Part shown: positions 18,503 to 27,577 of the stretch, in pieces | Layout: each line of letters begins with the position of its first letter | How positions within the stretch are numbered: position 1 is the stretch's first letter | Source of the DNA: an uncultured Lentisphaeria bacterium | Lineage (GTDB): Bacteria; Verrucomicrobiota; Lentisphaeria; Victivallales; Victivallaceae | Reading direction: 5' to 3' | Assembly (NCBI GenBank): GCA_903863035.1 | Contig: CAIPAT010000270.1 | Coordinates: forward strand, 21,764 to 85,763 | Length of the DNA: 64,000 nucleotides | The notes under the pieces: generated by a model | Told to the model about the DNA's origin: nothing | The model's input: only the letters and a program-made list of their open reading frames with translations | Database searches by the model: none | Position numbers and translations under genes: made by a program

Positions 18503-18874
18503 TATATGCCTGTTTTAAATTTTGATTACCTGAACAAAATATTGTACGTGATCTATTTTGATTTATGTTGGCTTCCTTGACCCGAAGTACTTAAACCGGC
18601 TCCTGTTATATTCCAAACAGGAAGGTTGCCTTTGCGCTGGGCAGCAAGCCAGGCCAGCCCCGAATCGGGAATCAAATCATGAATGCCTTCGAAAATGGTA
18701 ATTCCGGTGTTGCCGATTACTTTCCGGAACAAAACCTTAATTTCTACCGCAGATGCAGTTCTTCCGGGTGCTCGTATTTGAATTAAAATCATCATCCATG
18801 CATGAGAATAACCTATAAATGGCCTGTTATGACAATATTTAGCTCCCCAGTAAAGACGGAGCAATTACTTGTTT
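18503..18874. other. Gap holding a broken esterase tail
   Basis: No intact gene. Most of it is the remnant at 18553-18864 described separately; the last 50 bases before the DUF4838 gene are AT-rich and could hold its promoter. Confidence 0.5.
18553..18864 (-). pseudogene. C-terminal remnant of an alpha/beta-hydrolase esterase
   Basis: The frame encodes about 103 residues whose C-terminal half reads GNTGITIFEGIHDLIPDSGLAWLA followed by RKGNLPVWNI. This matches the end of alpha/beta-hydrolase esterases, in which a GGHE/GGHD block carries the catalytic His. Only this tail is left; the nucleophile elbow and acid are missing, and the upstream residues do not follow the family. It sits just downstream of the intact esterase at 18875, so either a duplicated or a replaced copy has decayed. 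Confidence 0.6.
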
Positions 18875-19729
18875 TTATTTGGCTATAATACCGATATTTT
18901 CAAGCCATGACCATAACTGCTCTTTCCAGCCCCCGCCGAAATTGCCTGGTTTGAAGGCTGTGTGGCCGCCTTTTTCAATCGTCCACAACGTCGCCGGAAC
19001 ACCAGCCTTCTTGTAAGCGGCGACTATCCCATCTGCAAAAGCTGTTGGGGCAATCTTATCATCGTGCGCTGAACACAAAAGAGCTGGAGGCGTCGTTTCA
19101 TTTATTACGAAATCCGAAAGAAGCTGTTTATTCGGCCACGGGCAGAGTAATACAATAAAGTCAGGGCGGGAACTTACACGCTCGACAGGGTCGGCGGTTC
19201 CAGCCTTTCCATTATCCCAGTGTGTGGCCGCATTTAAAATAAGGTTTGCTCCAGCCGATCCTCCCAGCATTCCTATCTTTGCAGGATTGATACCCCATTC
19301 CTTTGCCCGGTAGCGAACTATACGCACCGCACGCAATCCGTCATCCATCGCGTCTGAAACATTCTTTGATGGCGGAAGCGTCCGGTATTTTACCACGATG
19401 ACGGCTACTCCTTTAGAAACAAAATAATCCGCCTGACTTACATAATCAGAAACATACGACACCTTGTTGTACGATCCGCCGGAACAGTAAACTAACGCAA
19501 TGCCGATTGATTTTCTTTTTTCAGGCAAATAAACCGTCATCGCAGGTATGCTCACGTTGGCCACCGTATCCGGCAGCTTTGGAAACTTCTTTTCCGCTCC
19601 AGCATCCCTGATAATCCCGTGATAGTCATCACTCCACAGATTTAAGGTGACCGGTTCCGATTTAAGTTCAACCGCGCCTGTCAATGCAACCGCAAAGATA
19701 AACTGTGCTATTATTTGATGAAAATGCAT
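18875..19729 (-). CDS. Alpha/beta-hydrolase esterase (carbohydrate esterase-like)
   Basis: 284 residues. A hydrophobic N-terminus (HFHQIIAQFIFAVALTGAVE) acts as a signal peptide or anchor. The catalytic set is visible: GGSAGAN (nucleophile Ser), CSAHDDKIAP (Asp) and KGGHTAF (His); YCSGGSYN forms the oxyanion-side loop. This pattern is that of the BD-FAE/acetyl-xylan-esterase-like group. I chose the ATG at 19729 because GGGG lies six bases upstream; the ATG at 19741 lacks a site. It follows the D-2-hydroxyacid dehydrogenase closely, so both belong to the minus-strand run. It would deacylate a polysaccharide outside the cytoplasm. Confidence 0.8.
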   Translation of the reverse strand: MHFHQIIAQFIFAVALTGAVELKSEPVTLNLWSDDYHGIIRDAGAEKKFPKLPDTVANVSIPAMTVYLPEKRKSIGIALVYCSGGSYNKVSYVSDYVSQADYFVSKGVAVIVVKYRTLPPSKNVSDAMDDGLRAVRIVRYRAKEWGINPAKIGMLGGSAGANLILNAATHWDNGKAGTADPVERVSSRPDFIVLLCPWPNKQLLSDFVINETTPPALLCSAHDDKIAPTAFADGIVAAYKKAGVPATLWTIEKGGHTAFKPGNFGGGWKEQLWSWLENIGIIAK

Positions 19730-19748
19730 GATCTTCCCCATATTTTAA

Positions 19749-20696
19749 TTATTGTTGATTAATAACATTCACCGGAGTTCCCGCCAGAAAGGAGCGAAGA
19801 TTGCCAACCGCGATATCCATCAGGCGTTGGCGTGCTTCACGTGAAGCCCAGGAAATATGCGGGGTGACAAAACAGTTCGCAGTTCCCGGCAATGGATGAT
19901 TCAGCGGCGGAGGCTCCTGTTCCAATACGTCTATGCCAGCCCCGGCTATATCGCCACGCCGCAATGCATCCGCCAGCGCCTGATTGTCAATTAACTGTCC
20001 GCGGCTGGTATTAATTAGAAACGCACTTTTCTTCATCAAGTTTATCGCATCCGAATTGATGATGTTTCTGGTTTCCGGGGTCAGCGGACAATGTAATGAT
20101 ATAACATCGCTTTGTTTCAGCAATACGGACAGATCAACCTGCCTGATATCGCCAGTGTCAATCATATCATAAATAAGGACTTTCATCTTAAATGCTTCGG
20201 CCAGCCGGGCTGTTTCACGTCCGATACGTCCGAATCCGACTACCCCAAAAATTTTATCCTTCAATTCGGTAACTGGAGCCAGCCAATAGCAGAAATCGCG
20301 ACATTTGCTCCAATCGCCGGCAGCCACCGAGGCGGCATGCACGCCAACCCGGTTCGTAAGGTTCAGCAGATGGGCAAACGTCATTTGTGCTACCGAATCG
20401 GAACCATAGGCCGCTACATTGCAGACCGGAATATTGCGTGCGGCAGCCGCTTTGACGTCAACGACATCATAGCCTGTAGCCAGCACACCGACAAAACGCA
20501 GTGCCGGGAGTACCTGAATGACAGCACCCGGCAACGGCGTTTTATTGGTAAAAATTATTTCGGCTCCGGATGCCCGCTCCAAGCATTTGTCTGGCGGCGT
20601 ATGCTCGTAAATTGTGACGTCGCCCAATTCGTGCAGCGCGTCCCAATTTAAATCACCGGGGTTTAAGGTATAACCATCTAGTACAACTATTTTCAT
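19749..20696 (-). CDS. D-2-hydroxyacid dehydrogenase
   Basis: 315 residues. The NAD-binding motif GFGRIGRETARLAEAF, the NTSRGQLID block (substrate Arg), the EQEPP block (Glu) and PHISWAS (catalytic His) are all present, so the enzyme should be active. Members reduce hydroxypyruvate, glyoxylate or similar 2-oxo acids with NAD(P)H. GGAG lies twelve bases upstream and overlaps the end of the aldolase gene. With the aldolase next to it, a plausible role is reduction of the 2-oxo acid or of a small aldehyde-derived acid formed by cleavage. Substrate is inference. Confidence 0.9.
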   Translation of the reverse strand: MKIVVLDGYTLNPGDLNWDALHELGDVTIYEHTPPDKCLERASGAEIIFTNKTPLPGAVIQVLPALRFVGVLATGYDVVDVKAAAARNIPVCNVAAYGSDSVAQMTFAHLLNLTNRVGVHAASVAAGDWSKCRDFCYWLAPVTELKDKIFGVVGFGRIGRETARLAEAFKMKVLIYDMIDTGDIRQVDLSVLLKQSDVISLHCPLTPETRNIINSDAINLMKKSAFLINTSRGQLIDNQALADALRRGDIAGAGIDVLEQEPPPLNHPLPGTANCFVTPHISWASREARQRLMDIAVGNLRSFLAGTPVNVINQQ

Positions 20697-20702
20697 AATT
20701 TC

Positions 20703-21656
20703 TTATTTCTCCAAAGCAGCAGCAGCAGTATTTTTATGGAACTGCCGCTTCATCGCGGGATGCCGAGCGGATAGTATCTTAACAACATCAGCAGTGATGT
20801 CATCCTGCTTGATTTCAATTTTTCCAGCCGGAGCAGCGCAGGTGGCTGGAGCGGTGCCTCCTGCACTATTCTTACAGGGGGGCAATTGCATTGCGGCGCG
20901 GCGCTCAGACAATACTTTGGCAGCATGTCCGACATCAGACCCGTCCAGCACCCAGTTCATGCCCATATCAATCATCTTACGTGCCCGCTCAGGAGTGTAT
21001 TTGGTCGGAAGCATATGTAAACCGACTCCCAGATTCTTCGCTCGGCAACGCCGGATAATATCTTCCATGGCATTCATATAATCCGGATGTTCCCAGTCTT
21101 CGGGGTGTCCGAAAGAAACGGTCAGGTCGTGCGGTCCAAGAAAGACTCCATCTACTCCGGGAACATCAATTAACGCGTCAAGATTTTCGTATGCGGGACG
21201 ACTTTCAATACCGATAATTAAAAAGTTATTCTTATTGAACCTGGGAAAAAACTCCTGATATTCAGGAGACAGCGGTTTCCCATCCAGAATTTCATTGAGT
21301 AATTGCCCTTTAAGCGGACGATATTTGACCGCTCCGACCATATTCCTGACCTGTTCCACAGTTTCCACATAAGGCGCGATGATACCGTGTGCTCCTAAGT
21401 CCAGGGCGCGCGCCGCTTCAATCATGGATGGTTCAGATATCCGGACCGCGGGAGCGATGCCGTTGCAGGCGTAAAAACGGCAGAGGTTGGCAATTTCGAT
21501 TGAATCAAGCGGCATATGTTCGCCACAAATAAAAACATAATCCAAACCCGCCTGGAGTAAAATTCCAGAAGCGCTCAGATTGTTTAAGTGAGTAACATGG
21601 GTACCGTAGACCAGACCGCCGGAGTGCAATGCCTCTCTGATTTCTTTTCCTAACAT
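20703..21656 (-). CDS. HpcH/HpaI-family aldolase with a C-terminal extension
   Basis: 317 residues. Family blocks: YGTHVTHLN, YVFICGEHMPLD, PAVRIS, GIIAPYVETVEQ, IIGIESRPAYENLD (Glu) and VDGVFLGPHDLTVSFG (Asp). The catalytic domain ends near residue 256, after which about 60 residues rich in Ala, Pro, Cys and Lys follow (PPCKNSAGGTAPATC, then a helix), which is unusual for this family, whose usual length is about 250-265. AAGGTGG precedes the ATG. It lies between an aldo-keto reductase and the hydroxyacid dehydrogenase. It shares the family of 12701-13501 but is divergent, so the two likely act on different substrates. Confidence 0.85.
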   Translation of the reverse strand: MLGKEIREALHSGGLVYGTHVTHLNNLSASGILLQAGLDYVFICGEHMPLDSIEIANLCRFYACNGIAPAVRISEPSMIEAARALDLGAHGIIAPYVETVEQVRNMVGAVKYRPLKGQLLNEILDGKPLSPEYQEFFPRFNKNNFLIIGIESRPAYENLDALIDVPGVDGVFLGPHDLTVSFGHPEDWEHPDYMNAMEDIIRRCRAKNLGVGLHMLPTKYTPERARKMIDMGMNWVLDGSDVGHAAKVLSERRAAMQLPPCKNSAGGTAPATCAAPAGKIEIKQDDITADVVKILSARHPAMKRQFHKNTAAAALEK

Positions 21657-21672
21657 ATTTCCACCTTTTTAT

Positions 21673-22560
21673 TTAAGCTGTTTTAGACCATAATTTCGGA
21701 TGAATAAGCTCTTCCGGCAGCTTCGGAACGATTGATCGTATTTCTTCGATCAATGCGGTCGGAAGCGGTCCGGCCTTTATCAATGTCAAGTTTTCACGAA
21801 GTTGCTCTTGAGTATCAACCCCTGTCAGCATACTGCGAATTCCAGTGCGGCTCAAGACGAAACGCATACAAAGTCCGGCCATACTCATTTCGTGCAGCTT
21901 GGCGAGTTCTTCCAAACGGCGGCGCACTGGAATTATCCCGCATAACCCAGGACGAATAGACGCTTCATCCATAAGCAACAACCCTTGCAGATATACGCTG
22001 CGCGCAAAGATAGTAATTCCTTTCTGCGCCGCTTGTTCCAGCAGGGTTTCATAACGCCATTCCAAAACATTGTACGGTATTTGAATATATTTGGCGCGGG
22101 CAATGGCATCCTCTATTGCCGAATGTTCGTCCAGCGAAATCCCGCCAGCGCCAATCAATCCCCGCTCTGTCATTTTTTCCAGTATCGGAAAGTATTTTAA
22201 ATCTTCGTCCCGATGGAAGAGGCAGACAGGTAATCGTTCAATCCGTAAGTTGCGCAGCGAATTGCGAATAGAGGTTTCGATAAATTCCTCTGCTTTGTCA
22301 AACGGCATTCCAGCAGGAATCGGCAATACTTTGCCGACAATCAACATTTTATCAAGCAGTCCAAGCCTGGTCAATGCCTCTCCAAGCACAGTTTCACTAT
22401 CTCCATAAGCGGCGGCGGTATCCAATGCATTGACCCCGCCAAGCCAGGCTTCGTTAAGAATCGCTATCGCGGTGTCGAGTGATGGTTTGCCGCTGGTGTT
22501 GGCAATTCCGTAATTCATTCCGAACTGCACCGTTCCAAGCATTAGTTTCGAAAAATTCAA
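21673..22560 (-). CDS. Aldo/keto reductase
   Basis: 295 residues. LMLGTVQFGMNYGIANTSGKPS, NALDTAAAYGDSE (Asp and Tyr of the catalytic tetrad), and IGAGGISLDE are typical of the aldo-keto reductase superfamily, TIM-barrel NAD(P)H enzymes. The gene starts with TTG at 22560: GGAGG stands five bases before it, while the next ATG is several codons inside. It is cotranscribed with the SDR gene upstream (23-base gap) and the aldolase downstream. A role in reducing an aldehyde from aldolase cleavage or in oxidising a sugar is inference. Confidence 0.85.
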   Translation of the reverse strand: MNFSKLMLGTVQFGMNYGIANTSGKPSLDTAIAILNEAWLGGVNALDTAAAYGDSETVLGEALTRLGLLDKMLIVGKVLPIPAGMPFDKAEEFIETSIRNSLRNLRIERLPVCLFHRDEDLKYFPILEKMTERGLIGAGGISLDEHSAIEDAIARAKYIQIPYNVLEWRYETLLEQAAQKGITIFARSVYLQGLLLMDEASIRPGLCGIIPVRRRLEELAKLHEMSMAGLCMRFVLSRTGIRSMLTGVDTQEQLRENLTLIKAGPLPTALIEEIRSIVPKLPEELIHPKLWSKTA

Positions 22561-22583
22561 TTTATCCTCCGCTATTCAAAAGT

Positions 22584-23372
22584 TTATTTTGCGGTATAGC
22601 CGCCATCAACCGGGATATTGGTTCCTGTGATGTAACTTGAGGCATCCGATGCCAGCAGAACAACAATGCCCTTTAAATCATTACTGTTTGCCATCCGGTT
22701 AAGCTGAGTACGCGAACTGTATTGTTTGACAAAAGTCTCCGGATGCTTTTCGGTTTGAAAGCCTCCCGGATTGATACAATTGACCCGCACATTATAGCGT
22801 CCGAGCATGCTTGCCGCCCAACGTGTGAAGTTGACCATGCCGCCTTTTTCATAAAAATAAAGCGGCGTGAAATCGGTAGGATATTCGGTATTTTCATAAT
22901 TAGATAATTCTACTCCGACAATACCCATCATCGAACCGATATTGATAATTGAACCGCTTTTTTGTGTTGTCATAACTTTACCGGCTAAATTGGTAATATA
23001 AAAGAGTGCGGAAGCATTGGTGTGTAAACTTTTATCAAAATCAGACATCGGGCGATCCCAGCCGAATAACGCGCAGCGGGTTACAGCATTATTAACCAAA
23101 ACGTCCAAACGTCCAGTTTCCTTAACAATAGAATCAACTGCTTGTTTGATACTTTCCTCAACCTCCAGATCTAATTCCAGCGCATGGACATTCAATCCCC
23201 TGGATCGAAACTCTTTCGCCAGCGCCTCTAAATTACTCAAATTGCGGGAGGCAACATAAGTTTCCGCGCCAGCTTCTGCTAACGCTTCGGCAATCTGACG
23301 CCCATAGAGACCGGCGCCGCCAGTTACCAATGCGGTTTTGCCCTTTAAAGAAAACGATTCTATTACATTCAT
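22584..23372 (-). CDS. Short-chain dehydrogenase/reductase
   Basis: 262 residues. TALVTGGAGLYGRQIAEALAEAG is the Rossmann glycine motif; NIGSMMG (Ser) and YFYEKGG (Tyr-x3-Lys) are the catalytic residues; INPGGFQT and the C-terminal ITGTNIPVDGGYTAK block are typical of the classical SDR group. Substrates in such loci are often sugars or sugar acids. The ATG at 23372 is chosen because AAGGA lies eight bases upstream; a TTG start at 23393 would overlap the preceding gene. It follows the Gfo/Idh/MocA gene by 17 bases. Confidence 0.9.
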   Translation of the reverse strand: MNVIESFSLKGKTALVTGGAGLYGRQIAEALAEAGAETYVASRNLSNLEALAKEFRSRGLNVHALELDLEVEESIKQAVDSIVKETGRLDVLVNNAVTRCALFGWDRPMSDFDKSLHTNASALFYITNLAGKVMTTQKSGSIINIGSMMGIVGVELSNYENTEYPTDFTPLYFYEKGGMVNFTRWAASMLGRYNVRVNCINPGGFQTEKHPETFVKQYSSRTQLNRMANSNDLKGIVVLLASDASSYITGTNIPVDGGYTAK

Positions 23373-23389
23373 ATACTTTATCCTTAAAT

Positions 23390-24337
23390 TCAATCTATCA
23401 AAATCTCTTTACCACCTTGTTCGCGGCTTTCGATGCCGCCAATCAGCAGTTGCATCAGTTCTTCAGTTTCGCTGAACGGGAACGGTCTTATTCCAGTACG
23501 GAGATATTCAATGAATGCCATCAACTGGTCGCGAAAAGATTGATAGGTATCATTGGCCTGTAATGAGATATTAGACTGGGTTCCGCCGAGTTGCATAGGC
23601 GCACCATACTTTAAATCTTTGATGCAAGTTATAATCACATCCACCTGGTCACGATGCCGCAGGTGGACAACGTTACAGTCATAATTCCCTGTATTGCGAA
23701 CCGAAATAAATCCGGTACCAAGTATCGGATAGACTGCTTCCAGCGCGTGAATGCCGTAGGTTTCCCATTTTTTTGCCATCGGCATTGAAATCAATCGCAA
23801 ATCCCCGAGTTCACGGGTATGGCGGTGCCATGGACGAAATTCCTTGCAGTACCGCATACAACTCGAGGACATAATTGCGGCTCCGTCAGCTACCCAGCGC
23901 TTGAAAGTATCCAGATCATTTCGGTTGTCACAAAGCGGTTTGTCAATGAATACCGGTAATCCGGCGTCAACGAACGGCTTCGCGCGGCTGACGTGTTGGC
24001 CGCCAATGTCGGTGGCAATGATCACTGCGTCAACCTCACCGATCATTGCCTCTGGTGAATCTGCAACTTGTTCAATCAGTGAACACCGCGCGGCTTTTTC
24101 GGCATCTTTGCGGTTATCACACCAAATATGGGTAACCCTGACTCCGTCAATCCCTACTTGCCCGGCAGGTTCCCGGTTAAGGTAAACTGGAATGCCGGGA
24201 GATGGACATTCCGCAGTCATTACTGCTCTGTCATAATTGTTGATAATAGCGCTCCAGGAATACGGATGTTCATTGCCCGGAGTCATGCCAATAATTCCCA
24301 GGCGAATCAAATCTGGAGTTTTTATTAAAACGCTCAT
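23390..24337 (-). CDS. Gfo/Idh/MocA-family oxidoreductase
   Basis: 315 residues. The N-terminal Rossmann part starts RLGIIGM and continues through VDAVIIATD and the DAGLPVFIDKPLCD block, which carries the conserved Lys of the family (usually EKP). The C-terminal domain binds substrate. These NAD(P)-linked enzymes act on sugars, cyclitols or their amine derivatives. GGGAG precedes the ATG. It is the first of the cytoplasmic enzyme genes behind the LamG hydrolase and is tightly linked to the SDR gene. The glycine motif differs from GxGxxG, so cofactor preference cannot be given. Confidence 0.85.
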   Translation of the reverse strand: MSVLIKTPDLIRLGIIGMTPGNEHPYSWSAIINNYDRAVMTAECPSPGIPVYLNREPAGQVGIDGVRVTHIWCDNRKDAEKAARCSLIEQVADSPEAMIGEVDAVIIATDIGGQHVSRAKPFVDAGLPVFIDKPLCDNRNDLDTFKRWVADGAAIMSSSCMRYCKEFRPWHRHTRELGDLRLISMPMAKKWETYGIHALEAVYPILGTGFISVRNTGNYDCNVVHLRHRDQVDVIITCIKDLKYGAPMQLGGTQSNISLQANDTYQSFRDQLMAFIEYLRTGIRPFPFSETEELMQLLIGGIESREQGGKEILID

Positions 24338-24401
24338 CTCGGTTCCACTCCCTTAAAATATTACTAAAATATCAAATTTAACGCCAGTCTGCAACTCGAG
24401 G

Positions 24402-27400
24402 TTATTTTTTTACCGGTTTAAGCCAGATGTAAATCCATTCTTCAGAATTTAACTTTAAATTTATTTTGCCATCGGACGACATCTTTAGAATATTCCCCGA
24501 TAGCGCATTCGCCGCTTCCAGTTTACGGTCAATTAAATCCAATGTCTTTAAGTTGAATTCCAATTCTATCGACTGAGGCTCTGTACTAAGATTGGAGACC
24601 AATGCCAATACCCCGTTAACCGGGTGTTTCAGCAAAGTGGCATAGCATTGATTGCCCTTGATTTTGATATATTCCTGGTTTTCGTAATAGTAAAGTTTTT
24701 TTGCCTCATCTGCCCCGAAAATATCCCGCATTTTCCATATATTGGGAATTAGCGCAAAATATGAATCTTTGTTTTCCGTAGAATTGTCGTAGCCGCCACT
24801 GCTGTAACGGAGCGATATATCATGCAAGAGAGAAGTGGCGGCAATCTTCATCGGATGACGTAAGCGATAATGCAAAACTTCCGCAGCTATACCAATTTGT
24901 CGACCAGTAAATTCAGTACGGAATTTATCTAAAGTCAATTCCCCCGCAACATAATTAGTTCCGGTTGATCTCAAATTATGCCACTGTTCTCCTGTCCACA
25001 TCACATCCGCATAAGCCAACCCCGAAGGATTGTAACCAAACGAGCTGTGGGCATCGACAATAGCTTCAGGATTGTGATTTTTAACGATTGCATAAATACG
25101 TTTCATAAAGTTACGGATTTCAAAAGTCGGATAAGTGCCATGGAGTTTGCCATCTGTTCCGATATAGCCGCATCCGTGTTCTGTGTTATAGCATAGCGGT
25201 CCGATATGAACGGTACCGTCCAGGTAGACACCATCTTCGTTATAGGTCTCCATTCGTTGTTTCAAACTATTCAGGAATGCGTCCTGTAAAGCTTCGCTTT
25301 TGGCGCACATAAAAAGCATTGATGAGGAATCTGCACCATATTCAACGGCTATAGGACCGGGGCGTTTTGGATTCGGCGGCCAGGGATTCGGGTGACTATA
25401 AGATTTCATTGGTCGATTGACCATTGACGAACCATAGATATCGAATTCGGGAACATCAACCGGGAAGCGCTGATGGATAACATAACTATGGGACTTTAAT
25501 CCTGCGTTATGTATGGAGTTTACCATATTGGCAAGAGCTGCTGAGAATTGCGGATGTATCGGCATTGGCCATGTAAAAAAATCCTGCTTGCTGGTATAAA
25601 TCCGGCGAACTCCACTTTCTTTAATTAGTGCCAGTTCCGGTTTGTCATTGATTTTATTTGTAGGAAGATTAAATTCCAGCCCCCACGGTTCATAGCGTGC
25701 AATGCGCAACTGCCAGGCGGTTTTATGTAAAGGTTTAACCGGCGTAGCCAAAAGAGCAAACCGATATTTTAATTTTTGATTGGCCGTTAATACAACTTTT
25801 TTGTCAATAAAATTGGTTTTTAAACAGGTTATTGATTTTACTGGAATAATTTGGATTGTTTTTTGGGGATCGCTGTTGCTCCAGAATTCATCAGATTCAG
25901 CTTGCCAGGTCAGTCCCATTTTATCGTTTCCAATCCAAATATTGGGACTAAACAGGAAATTAAGTTGTTTTGTGATTGCTCCGCTAAAAAAAGTTCCAAC
26001 GTAATTACCATTGACTAAAGGATATACCCGGTCGGCATACGCGCTTGAAGCTATCTCGCTATTTAATGGTATTTCCAGCGTTAAGTTATCAATATAAGTA
26101 GCAACCCTGGCGGTGATTTCGCACTCATAAAGATTGAACCCGTCATATTCCAGTTTGGAATTAACTTCAACTTTCAGCTTTGAATTGTTTAAAGTACCGG
26201 CTAATTCAACTGATTTATCACTGCAATTAATAACTTTCAATTCATGATTATCCCAAACTAACTCTTTGCCTTCAACTATGCCAGACAATTTTATCGGGGA
26301 CGCAAGGAGTTTTGTCCTGTCTGATTCTATTTGAACCGGAAAAGGAGAATTCCGGTAAATATACTGCCTGCCCCATACTTCTAATTGAATATCACCATTG
26401 AGCGTTTGGGCCTTTTTTACAGGAGTCCATGGCGGAGGAATCTGGTTGTTTTCTCCTGCTTTATGTGCAATCCATTCAGGCTTTTGAAGCTCCATTGACT
26501 CTACTGTTGGTTTTTTGTCATCGTCCGCAATCCGGGCAGTAACTATGATGGTTTTATCGGCAAATTTATCCAGCGGAAGTTGGATTACGCCGGCAAACCG
26601 TCCTGAGTTATTTTGGGAAACGTCAATAAGTTGGATTTTTTGTTTTATTTGACTTTTATTATTGACTATAACGTCAAATTCCACTTCTTTACCTTGATTT
26701 TTTTTGCTTTTCGTTGTAAACCTCAAAGTGAGAATATTCTTGTACCAATCAGGTTCTATTCGTAATTCAGCAATTTGCGCCGTTGGTAATGTCTGATTTT
26801 TGAATAACGCGGCAACCTCGGCACTGTCAAGCGCCCGGCGATAAAGACGAAATTCCGATAAATCAATCGGGGCAAAATATTTAGTATTTTTATCCCCGCC
26901 AATATTTAGAGCGCTTTGGGGAATTTTTTCAATGCCTTGAAGCGGCATGTATTGATCTTTAACCAATTCTCCATTGCAATAAAATTTGCAGCGCGGGTAT
27001 TCCACTACTACGGTAATAAATGACCAGTCCTGCCCCAGAATCTTATGCGTTACTGGCAACGCAACTCTTTCCCCAAGGTATTTATAGGTAAGCAGGAGAT
27101 TATAGCCATACTCAAAAGCAAAAATAAATCCTTTGCCATCTTGAGAAAGAAGAACCGCCGTTTTGTTTTTTGATTGACCATATTGGCGCACCCACATTGA
27201 AAAAGTCATATCGCCTTGTATTTGTAAAGCAGGCGAAGCCGGGACTTTAATGTAACTTGATTCTCCGTCAAAATGCAATACGCCTTTGCGTCCGTTTAAT
27301 TCAGCTATATACTTACCATTAATGATAGTGCCATCATGGTGAAATGAGCTTAAATCCTTTGCCACGCTACCTGCATCATGGTCAAAGCGATAATGCAATA

Positions 27401-27491
27401 CTAAACTGGAGTCAACGGTATTAACATTCCCGTGGACAATAAATCCAGTGCAACTAAGAATTAACAGGGCGATAATTAATATTTTTTTCAT
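24402..27491 (-). CDS. Large secreted LamG-domain glycoside hydrolase-like protein
   Basis: 1029 residues. A signal peptide (MKKILIIALLILSC, to about residue 22) is followed by a LamG/concanavalin-like beta-sandwich (about 28-230: SSLVLHYRFDHDAGSVAKD, GVLHFDGESSYIKVPASP, MTFSMWVRQY, EFRLYRRALDSAEV). The C-terminal two thirds are a beta domain and then a barrel with LTWQAESDEFW, AFNLPT-type and DGVYLDGTVHIGP blocks that recall the GH123/DUF6067-like group. I am not sure of the family. There is no clear Shine-Dalgarno site. It follows the sialidase-like gene and is the main extracytoplasmic enzyme of the minus-strand run. It probably binds and cleaves a polysaccharide outside the cell. Confidence 0.7.
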   Translation of the reverse strand: MKKILIIALLILSCTGFIVHGNVNTVDSSLVLHYRFDHDAGSVAKDLSSFHHDGTIINGKYIAELNGRKGVLHFDGESSYIKVPASPALQIQGDMTFSMWVRQYGQSKNKTAVLLSQDGKGFIFAFEYGYNLLLTYKYLGERVALPVTHKILGQDWSFITVVVEYPRCKFYCNGELVKDQYMPLQGIEKIPQSALNIGGDKNTKYFAPIDLSEFRLYRRALDSAEVAALFKNQTLPTAQIAELRIEPDWYKNILTLRFTTKSKKNQGKEVEFDVIVNNKSQIKQKIQLIDVSQNNSGRFAGVIQLPLDKFADKTIIVTARIADDDKKPTVESMELQKPEWIAHKAGENNQIPPPWTPVKKAQTLNGDIQLEVWGRQYIYRNSPFPVQIESDRTKLLASPIKLSGIVEGKELVWDNHELKVINCSDKSVELAGTLNNSKLKVEVNSKLEYDGFNLYECEITARVATYIDNLTLEIPLNSEIASSAYADRVYPLVNGNYVGTFFSGAITKQLNFLFSPNIWIGNDKMGLTWQAESDEFWSNSDPQKTIQIIPVKSITCLKTNFIDKKVVLTANQKLKYRFALLATPVKPLHKTAWQLRIARYEPWGLEFNLPTNKINDKPELALIKESGVRRIYTSKQDFFTWPMPIHPQFSAALANMVNSIHNAGLKSHSYVIHQRFPVDVPEFDIYGSSMVNRPMKSYSHPNPWPPNPKRPGPIAVEYGADSSSMLFMCAKSEALQDAFLNSLKQRMETYNEDGVYLDGTVHIGPLCYNTEHGCGYIGTDGKLHGTYPTFEIRNFMKRIYAIVKNHNPEAIVDAHSSFGYNPSGLAYADVMWTGEQWHNLRSTGTNYVAGELTLDKFRTEFTGRQIGIAAEVLHYRLRHPMKIAATSLLHDISLRYSSGGYDNSTENKDSYFALIPNIWKMRDIFGADEAKKLYYYENQEYIKIKGNQCYATLLKHPVNGVLALVSNLSTEPQSIELEFNLKTLDLIDRKLEAANALSGNILKMSSDGKINLKLNSEEWIYIWLKPVKK

Positions 27492-27577
27492 GATTTTTTA
27501 AGCATCGTTTATTAAATTTTTTCTGATTCTTTTACTCTTTCATCTCAACCCTATAGAGAATACAATATTATGTTCCT

